From contig CANFVI010000013.1 in NCBI GenBank assembly GCA_947450405.1, positions 1 through 20,223 on the forward strand: a DNA stretch of 20,223 nt, written 5' to 3'. Shown here in pieces: positions 14,946 through 20,223 of this stretch. Numbering within the stretch: the stretch's first letter is position 1; each line of letters starts with the position of its first letter. The notes beneath the pieces were generated by a model. It was not told the DNA's origin. It saw only the letters and a list, made by a program, of their open reading frames with translations, and searched no databases. Origin of the DNA: Flavobacteriales bacterium (GTDB lineage Bacteria; Bacteroidota; Bacteroidia; NS11-12g; UBA955). The translations under genes were made by a program, and so were the position numbers.

Positions 14946-15635
14946 ATGAAAAATTTTGCGAAAAAATTGTTGGCTGCTTTCAGCTTTTTGGTTTTAATTT
15001 CCTCTGTTTCTGCACAAACTTATAGTTTTGTAGGGGGTAAAGTACAATATTTCTATCCAAATGCAAGTGGATCAATGGATTGTGCGATTCATATTAAAAA
15101 TGAAAGTGCATCAGTTTTAAAACTGAAATATAAAAAAGTATCTGTTGATTATCCTGCAAAATGGGATGTTTCATTTTGCGACAACGTAAATTGCAATAAT
15201 TCGTTCGGTGATTCAGGAACTATGTTTGACATTCCCGTTGGCGATGAAGAATCATCATTGAAAATTTCAGCATTCCCAAATGGTTTTGCTGATACTGCCA
15301 TTGTGAAATATGCAATGTGGGACGTAAATAGTCCATCAAAAATTGATACGATGGTTTTTAATATCTACGTAAGATGGGGTGTAGGTTTGAGTTCATTATC
15401 TAATTACACATCGGTTTTTCCTAATCCTTCTAAAAATGCCTTCCAAATTCAAAGCAATGCTTCAATATCTGGAATTGAAATATTGTCATTGACAGGTGTA
15501 AAAATGCCAATTCAATATTCATCCAACGCAACTGGGGTTATTGTAAATACTACTGGATTAACGAATGGAGTTTACAATTTGATTTTTCTTGAAGGTGAGA
15601 TCAAAAGAAGCAGCATTGTTGTTGTAGGGAATTAA
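14946..15635 (+). CDS. small secreted protein with T9SS type A sorting domain
   Basis: Exported protein of 229 aa. Residues 1-24 form a signal peptide (KK start, hydrophobic core, SVSAQ cleavage region). The middle, about 25-150, is a predicted beta-rich domain with two cysteines close together (C78, C83), of no family I recognise. The C terminus from FPNPSKN (158-164) to the end has the pattern of the T9SS type A domain: a start box, a central G, then LTNGVYNLIF and a final IKRSSIVVV. It should cross the outer membrane by type IX secretion. I use the ATG at 14946 because it opens the signal peptide; the frame is open upstream to 14877, but that part overlaps the preceding gene. Confidence 0.85.
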   Translation: MKNFAKKLLAAFSFLVLISSVSAQTYSFVGGKVQYFYPNASGSMDCAIHIKNESASVLKLKYKKVSVDYPAKWDVSFCDNVNCNNSFGDSGTMFDIPVGDEESSLKISAFPNGFADTAIVKYAMWDVNSPSKIDTMVFNIYVRWGVGLSSLSNYTSVFPNPSKNAFQIQSNASISGIEILSLTGVKMPIQYSSNATGVIVNTTGLTNGVYNLIFLEGEIKRSSIVVVGN

Positions 15636-15648
15636 ATAAAATTCATTT

Positions 15649-17691
15649 ATGATTGATATTCCTTGGTATGCGCTGATAACAGCCATTATTATTGCCTCGG
15701 GAGTATCTTATTTGGTTTATTCAAAGGATTTTCAAAAAGATAAACTTTGGAAAATTGCTTCAATTCTGAGATTTATCGGAATTTTCATATTGGTGTTGTT
15801 GTTTTTTGCACCAACTATTACAATAAAAACGAATAAAGTTGTAAAATCTAAATTGTTGATTTATCGCGATGCCAGTGCATCTTGTGATTCAGTGTCCCTC
15901 AAGATCAGCGAAAAATTAGATTCTCTTTTAAATTTAAAATTTGGAAATAGAATCAATGTGGCTGCATTCAATTTTGCCAAAGAAATTGTTTCAAAAGGGA
16001 ATGAAATTCCAAATGATATGAAGCAATTCACCCGCTTTGATCAAATTATTAAGCATTTTAAACAACAAGCAAAAGATGAATCTGTTACAGCTGCATTGGT
16101 TATTTCTGATGGAATAATGAACCAAGGTCAAATGCCGAATTTTAGTGGTGTTAAAAGCAAGGTGCCCTTATTTACAATTGCTATAGGTGATTCTGTTCAA
16201 TACCTGGATTTGATGGTTACAGGATGTTTGGCCAACGATCAGGTTTTTAAAGAAAATACATTTGTTGTTGAAGGTTCTTTTGAAGCAAAACAATTTCCTG
16301 TTGGCAATGTAGAAATTCAATTAAAAGAAGGAAATAGAATTGTTCAATCTAAGAATTGGGTTCCCAACAATTTGAATGATTTTACTAAGTTTATTTTCGA
16401 AGTCAAACCTTCAAAAATTGGCTGGGTAAAATATTCAGTTCAAATAAAAGGAAAGATAGTAGAAAAGAATAGCGTAAATAATTCCAGAGATTTTTGGGTT
16501 CAAGTAGTTGATGAGAAAAAGAAAATACATTTGGTATACGGTAAACCTCATCCCGATATCAAATCTTTAAAATTGGCTTTGGAATCTAAAATTCAAAACG
16601 ATATTTCTATTTATAGTGGTTTGAATGGCTTGCAATCGGGTGCTGATATTTATGTATTTCATGGATTTCCATCCAATAAAAATGAATTGAATGCGGTTAT
16701 GAATGTTGTTCAAAAGCGCGTACCAATATGGGTGTTTGTTGATAATCCTGTAAGTGCATCGTTGCTTTCTGAGCAATTAAATCAAAATATTGGTGCCAAT
16801 TTTAATCAATGGCAAGAAGTTGCTACGCATGTTAATGAGAATTATGGGCCTTTTTTATTGGAAGGAACAGAAAGTCAATGGAAATCATTAGGAGCAGTGA
16901 ACACTCCATTAACAAGAATTGCCTTAAATGGAGATTTTCAAACACAATTATTTCAAAAATGGAATGGAATACAAACCAATTATCCGCTTTTTGGAAGTTG
17001 CGAAAAAGAAGGTTTACGCAGTTTGTGGTTTTTTGGAAATGGTATCTGGAAATGGAGAATGAATGAGGGAAGAATCAACAATGAATCCAAATTGTTTGAT
17101 GAGTGGGTGAGTAAGAATGTTTTATGGCTAGGAGCATCGGGTAAAAAGCAAAAAGAAATTCAAATTTCATTGCCCAATCGTACATTTTTATTGGGCTCAG
17201 AGCAGAATATTACCGTTTCTCATTTTGATCAAACCGGCTTGCCTCAAAACAAAGATGAAATAGAGGTTTATTTGATCGATTCAACGGGGATTAAAATCCA
17301 ATTGCCCATAAGTAAGAATTTGAACAAATATCGGTGTATTGTTAATCCTAAGTCAGTTGGGAACTACAGAATTCGTGCCTCTTTGAAGGCAAATCCTGCA
17401 ATTTATGACGAACAAATAATTTCGATTTCTCATTCCGGATTGGAACAAAATAATACTACTTCTAACTTTGATTTATTGCGTCAAATTTCTCATGGAAATG
17501 GGGGGAGTTTTTATATGGAAAATAATTTAAATGAAATAATTATTGCTTTATCTAATAATTTAATTGCCACGGAAAGAATTGTTGAACAAGAAACTTCACT
17601 CTCTTTTATACAAATTTCTGGGGTGATGTTGTTATTGGTTTTTATATTTGCAGGGGAGTGGTTTTTGAGGAAATGGTTGGGTAAAATATAG
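15649..17691 (+). CDS. membrane-anchored von Willebrand A-like protein
   Basis: Protein of 680 aa with two N-terminal membrane segments (about 6-24 and 38-56), a large extracytoplasmic part and one C-terminal segment (about 652-673). After the second segment LLIYRDASAS contains DxSxS (D74, S76, S78), the first part of a metal-binding MIDAS site, and VISDG (151-155) is placed like the later TDG part, so a vWA fold with possible metal binding is likely for about 65-180. The middle is beta-rich and resembles Bacteroidota BatA/BatB-like proteins only in outline. It lies 13 bases after the T9SS protein gene and four bases before mnmA, so all three are probably co-transcribed. The function is unknown. 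Confidence 0.7.
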   Translation: MIDIPWYALITAIIIASGVSYLVYSKDFQKDKLWKIASILRFIGIFILVLLFFAPTITIKTNKVVKSKLLIYRDASASCDSVSLKISEKLDSLLNLKFGNRINVAAFNFAKEIVSKGNEIPNDMKQFTRFDQIIKHFKQQAKDESVTAALVISDGIMNQGQMPNFSGVKSKVPLFTIAIGDSVQYLDLMVTGCLANDQVFKENTFVVEGSFEAKQFPVGNVEIQLKEGNRIVQSKNWVPNNLNDFTKFIFEVKPSKIGWVKYSVQIKGKIVEKNSVNNSRDFWVQVVDEKKKIHLVYGKPHPDIKSLKLALESKIQNDISIYSGLNGLQSGADIYVFHGFPSNKNELNAVMNVVQKRVPIWVFVDNPVSASLLSEQLNQNIGANFNQWQEVATHVNENYGPFLLEGTESQWKSLGAVNTPLTRIALNGDFQTQLFQKWNGIQTNYPLFGSCEKEGLRSLWFFGNGIWKWRMNEGRINNESKLFDEWVSKNVLWLGASGKKQKEIQISLPNRTFLLGSEQNITVSHFDQTGLPQNKDEIEVYLIDSTGIKIQLPISKNLNKYRCIVNPKSVGNYRIRASLKANPAIYDEQIISISHSGLEQNNTTSNFDLLRQISHGNGGSFYMENNLNEIIIALSNNLIATERIVEQETSLSFIQISGVMLLLVFIFAGEWFLRKWLGKI

Positions 17692-17695
17692 GTCT

Positions 17696-18892
17696 ATGAA
17701 GAAACAAAGGGTTGTTGTTGGAATGAGTGGTGGTGTTGATAGCTCCGTGGCTGCATATTTGCTTTTACAACAAGGTTATGAAGTGATTGGACTCTTTATG
17801 AGGAATTGGAACGATGCTGCTGTAACTCTTGAAGATGAATGCCCTTGGATAGACGATAGCCGCGATGCCATGATGGTTGCGGAACAATTGGGTATCCCCT
17901 TTCAAGTTATTGACTTGAGTGAAGTATATAAGGAGCGTATCGTTGATTATATGTTCAATGAATATGAGATGGGTAGAACGCCAAATCCTGATGTTTTATG
18001 CAATCGCGAAATAAAATTTGATGTTTTTTTACAAAATGCCCTTAAGTTGGGTGCGGATTTTGTGGCAACCGGGCATTATGTACAAAAGAAGGAAGTTGTT
18101 GTAAATGGAATAACAGAATATCAATTAATTGCTGGGTTAGATCCAAACAAAGATCAGAGTTATTTTCTGTGTCAGTTAAATCAGTTTCAACTTTCTAAAG
18201 CGCTCTTTCCTATTGGAGGGATTTTGAAGCCAGAAGTTAGAATGATTGCAGAAAGCGCAAATTTGGCAACCGCCGCAAAGAAAGATTCTCAAGGGTTATG
18301 CTTTATTGGCAAGGTAAGGTTGCCCGAATTTTTGCAACAACAATTAAAAGTTAAAGTGGGTCAAGTTGTTGAAATTGAAGAAAATAATGAGAAAGTGATT
18401 TCTTATTATGACATAATAAATGATTCACGTTTACCTTGGCAAAATAGAATTGAAAAATTAAAATTCAACAAGAGTGACGGCAAAGTGGTGGGCGATCACA
18501 ACGGTGCTCATTTTTACACAATTGGGCAAAGAAAAGGATTAAATATTGGAGGTAAACCCAAGCCGCTTTTTGTATTGCAAACCGATGTTGTAGAAAATAT
18601 TATTTACGTTGGTCAAGGCGAAGAACACAAAGGGCTTTTCTCAGCTGGTTTATCTATTTCAAAAGAAGAAGCTCATTGGGTGAGACCGTCGATGAAGCAA
18701 TTTGTAATAAATTCTAATGATTTAATGTGCAGAATTAGATACCGTCAGGCTTTATTTGAATGTAAATTAATTGAACAGGAAAACGGTTCATTTATTTTGA
18801 GTTTTGAAGTCCCTCAAAAGTCAGTAACTGCAGGTCAATTTGCCACTATTTATCATGAAGATGAATTAATATTTAGTGGAGTAATCTCCTAA
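17696..18892 (+). CDS. mnmA: tRNA 2-thiouridine synthase MnmA
   Basis: tRNA-specific thiolase of 398 aa that makes the 2-thio group of the wobble uridine of Lys, Glu and Gln tRNAs. The ATP-binding PP-loop SGGVDS is at 11-16. The two catalytic cysteines are C102 in PDVLCNREIKF and C202 in SQGLCFIGK, at nearly the same positions as in E. coli MnmA. It is about 30 residues longer than the E. coli protein, owing to an extra segment near 225-250 before GDHNGAHFYTIGQRKG, which I believe is usual in Bacteroidota. It begins four bases after the vWA-like gene. Confidence 0.95.
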   Translation: MKKQRVVVGMSGGVDSSVAAYLLLQQGYEVIGLFMRNWNDAAVTLEDECPWIDDSRDAMMVAEQLGIPFQVIDLSEVYKERIVDYMFNEYEMGRTPNPDVLCNREIKFDVFLQNALKLGADFVATGHYVQKKEVVVNGITEYQLIAGLDPNKDQSYFLCQLNQFQLSKALFPIGGILKPEVRMIAESANLATAAKKDSQGLCFIGKVRLPEFLQQQLKVKVGQVVEIEENNEKVISYYDIINDSRLPWQNRIEKLKFNKSDGKVVGDHNGAHFYTIGQRKGLNIGGKPKPLFVLQTDVVENIIYVGQGEEHKGLFSAGLSISKEEAHWVRPSMKQFVINSNDLMCRIRYRQALFECKLIEQENGSFILSFEVPQKSVTAGQFATIYHEDELIFSGVIS

Positions 18893-18929
18893 TATTGTCA
18901 TTTTTTTAATTTTTTGAAACACATTAGAC

Positions 18930-18964
18930 AACATTTATCCATCGTGAATTGTCATATAAATGTT
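18930..18964. repeat. 9-bp inverted repeat downstream of mnmA
   Basis: AACATTTAT (18930-18938) and ATAAATGTT (18956-18964) are perfect reverse complements around 17 bases. It has no T-tract, so it is a poor intrinsic terminator. It is the first of three inverted repeats in the spacer between mnmA and the surface-protein gene. Confidence 0.6.
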
Positions 18965-18965
18965 A

Positions 18966-18989
18966 AATTATTTTAGAAATAAAATAATT
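18966..18989. repeat. 9-bp AT-only inverted repeat
   Basis: AATTATTTT (18966-18974) and AAAATAATT (18981-18989) are perfect reverse complements around a 6-base loop, starting two bases after the previous repeat. The stem has no G or C and would be weak as RNA; as DNA it could melt or bind a dimeric protein. Confidence 0.55.
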
Positions 18990-19005
18990 GACATAAAATA
19001 AAGTT

Positions 19006-19022
19006 TTAAGACTACGTCTTAA
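19006..19022. promoter_or_regulatory. inverted repeat TTAAGAC-TAC-GTCTTAA before the surface-protein gene
   Basis: A perfect 7-bp inverted repeat with a 3-base centre ends ten bases before the ATG at 19033. It could be an operator for a dimeric regulator, or a 5' leader hairpin near the start codon. No TAnnTTTG box is present in this spacer, so the promoter may need a regulator or an alternative sigma factor. A TTGACA lies at 18988-18993. Confidence 0.5.
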
Positions 19023-19032
19023 CAGGCAAATT

Positions 19033-20223
19033 ATGACAAAACGACTACAGAAATTATTCAAAGTATTTTTATTTACTTTAATTTTAATTGCAACTGCGCA
19101 AAAGGGAAATGCGCAAATTTCTTCAACCGGAAAAACCTTTTACATGAGTTTCATGGAAATGGAAACACGAAGCGGTGCCTTTCCAGATACCTTGCTCATT
19201 TTCGTTACTTCAACGGTGAATACGAAAATTGTATTGGATAATCCGAGATTAACCGGGTCGGCGGTTACTTACACCATCACGGCGAATAAAGTAAATAGAA
19301 TTCCAGTTGACTGTAATTTTTATTACCCAACGGGTTCTGAATTTCCTTCAACAGATATCAATAGCAAACGCGGATTGAGAATTGTTGCCCAAGACCCGGT
19401 GAACGTTTATTGCTTAAATCTTGAAATTAACCGTTCGGATGGAACTTTTGTTTTGCCTTATGAAAGTATTCCCGCTGCTCCTGAATACTATATATGTTCT
19501 CACATGCCAGATGCGACAGTAACTGGTGGTTATGCTGAAAGTGAATTTGTTATTATTGCAATGGACAACAGTGTGACCGTTGAAATTACACCTACCTCAG
19601 CAACCAAAGGTAATGTAGCAAATTCAGTAGCAAGTAGACCTGCAGGTACTGCATTTACGGTTACATTGACTAAGGGTCAAGTTTATCAAGTACAATCAAA
19701 AACAGCTGATGGCACAAACAATACCGATCCTGCTGCTTCATCATGGGCTACAACAGGCGCCAAAAATGGTGATTTAACCGGTACCAGAGTGAGGGTGATA
19801 AATGGCTGTGGTAAAATAAATGTATTTTCTGGTAATAGATCGGCTTTTGTAACCAAATCTTCTTGTGGAAGTGGCGGTAGAGATCATTTATATACCCAAG
19901 TATTGCCTATAAATGCTCTTGGAAAAAACTATGTTTTAATGCCTTTTGCTACACAAACAGGTGGGTATACATACAAAGTTGTAGCGGCATATGACAGTAC
20001 CCAAGTTTTTATTAATGGTACATTAAATACAACCATATTGAAAAAGGGTCAATGGATATATCAAAATGTAACTACTGCAACCCCCGTTTGTGTCAAAACA
20101 GATAAGGCTGCTTATGTTGTTCAGTATATGAAAAATGGCGGAGCCAATTGCAATGGGTTATCATCTACAAATGGAGATGCGGCTATTTTAATTATGCCTG
20201 ATGTGAACCAAAGATTGTTAAAA
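19033..20223 (+). CDS. large secreted surface protein, IgGFc-binding-protein N-terminal-like (3' end outside window)
   Basis: An open frame of 397 codons runs from the ATG at 19033 to the window edge without a stop. Residues 1-28 are a signal peptide (KR start, hydrophobic core, KGNAQ end). The following beta-rich sequence has features of the IgGFc-binding protein N-terminal region found in many Bacteroidota surface proteins: GKTFYMSFMEM near 33-43, ESEFVIIA near 168-175, HLYTQVLPINALGKNYVLMPF near 285-305, and AAYDSTQVFINGT near 317-329. Bacteroidota proteins of this class are usually very long and end in a T9SS type B sorting domain; here the C terminus is not visible. It is preceded by three inverted repeats and is separate from the mnmA operon. 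Confidence 0.8.
   Translation, partial: MTKRLQKLFKVFLFTLILIATAQKGNAQISSTGKTFYMSFMEMETRSGAFPDTLLIFVTSTVNTKIVLDNPRLTGSAVTYTITANKVNRIPVDCNFYYPTGSEFPSTDINSKRGLRIVAQDPVNVYCLNLEINRSDGTFVLPYESIPAAPEYYICSHMPDATVTGGYAESEFVIIAMDNSVTVEITPTSATKGNVANSVASRPAGTAFTVTLTKGQVYQVQSKTADGTNNTDPAASSWATTGAKNGDLTGTRVRVINGCGKINVFSGNRSAFVTKSSCGSGGRDHLYTQVLPINALGKNYVLMPFATQTGGYTYKVVAAYDSTQVFINGTLNTTILKKGQWIYQNVTTATPVCVKTDKAAYVVQYMKNGGANCNGLSSTNGDAAILIMPDVNQRLLK

Noticed and set aside
1..20223. Mobile element or recent insertion around the sugar cluster
   Set aside because: I found no transposase, integrase, tRNA target or long direct repeats at the borders, and base composition by eye is like that of the neighbours. 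Such loci often vary between strains, but this window gives no direct sign of transfer.

Overview
The window looks like a chromosomal segment of a Bacteroidota (Bacteroidetes) bacterium. It is AT-rich. Several genes are preceded by the Bacteroidota -7 box TAnnTTTG instead of a sigma70 -10 box, and there are almost no Shine-Dalgarno sequences. It also encodes a type IX secretion (T9SS) C-terminal sorting domain, an Omp28-type lipoprotein and an IgGFc-binding-protein-like surface protein. I cannot name a genus. I see no rRNA, tRNA, transposase, integrase or CRISPR.

Layout. 1-2204 (+): SAM methyltransferase, PAP2 phosphatase and a crotonase-fold enoyl-CoA hydratase, closed by a perfect palindromic terminator at 2223-2256. 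2296-3246 (-): Omp28-like thioredoxin-fold lipoprotein. 3247-3438: divergent intergenic region with two sets of exactly 10-bp-spaced repeats. 3439-4932 (+): Wzx/MOP-type flippase. 4934-13478 (-): nine tightly packed genes for a nonulosonic (sialic-acid-like) sugar, converging on the flippase with one base between the two stop codons. 13590-18892 (+): adenylate kinase, YjjG-like nucleotidase, a small T9SS-secreted protein, a membrane vWA-like protein and the tRNA thiolase MnmA. 19033-end (+): start of a large secreted surface protein, open at the window edge, behind a 140-bp spacer holding three perfect inverted repeats.

The sugar cluster is read from high to low coordinates: LegC-type aminotransferase, ATP-grasp ligase, NeuB/LegI synthase, HAD phosphatase, NeuC/LegG hydrolysing epimerase, CBS-nucleotidyltransferase (PtmE-like), NeuA/LegF CMP-transferase, a GNGPS-motif protein that may be the sugar transferase, and LegB 4,6-dehydratase. 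Most junctions are ATGA or 8-bp overlaps. LegB, LegC, LegG, LegI, LegF and a PtmE-type guanylyltransferase together indicate the GDP-linked legionaminic-acid route known from Campylobacter. The LegH acetyltransferase that should acylate the C4 amine is not visible here. An ATP-grasp enzyme fused in translation to LegC sits in that place. My inference is that the locus makes a legionaminic-type sugar with a non-acetyl (perhaps aminoacyl) substituent, and that the GNGPS protein and the flippase take part in putting it on the cell surface.

A second theme is promoter architecture. In at least five genes the -7 box ends only 4-7 bases before the start codon, which predicts leaderless or nearly leaderless mRNAs.
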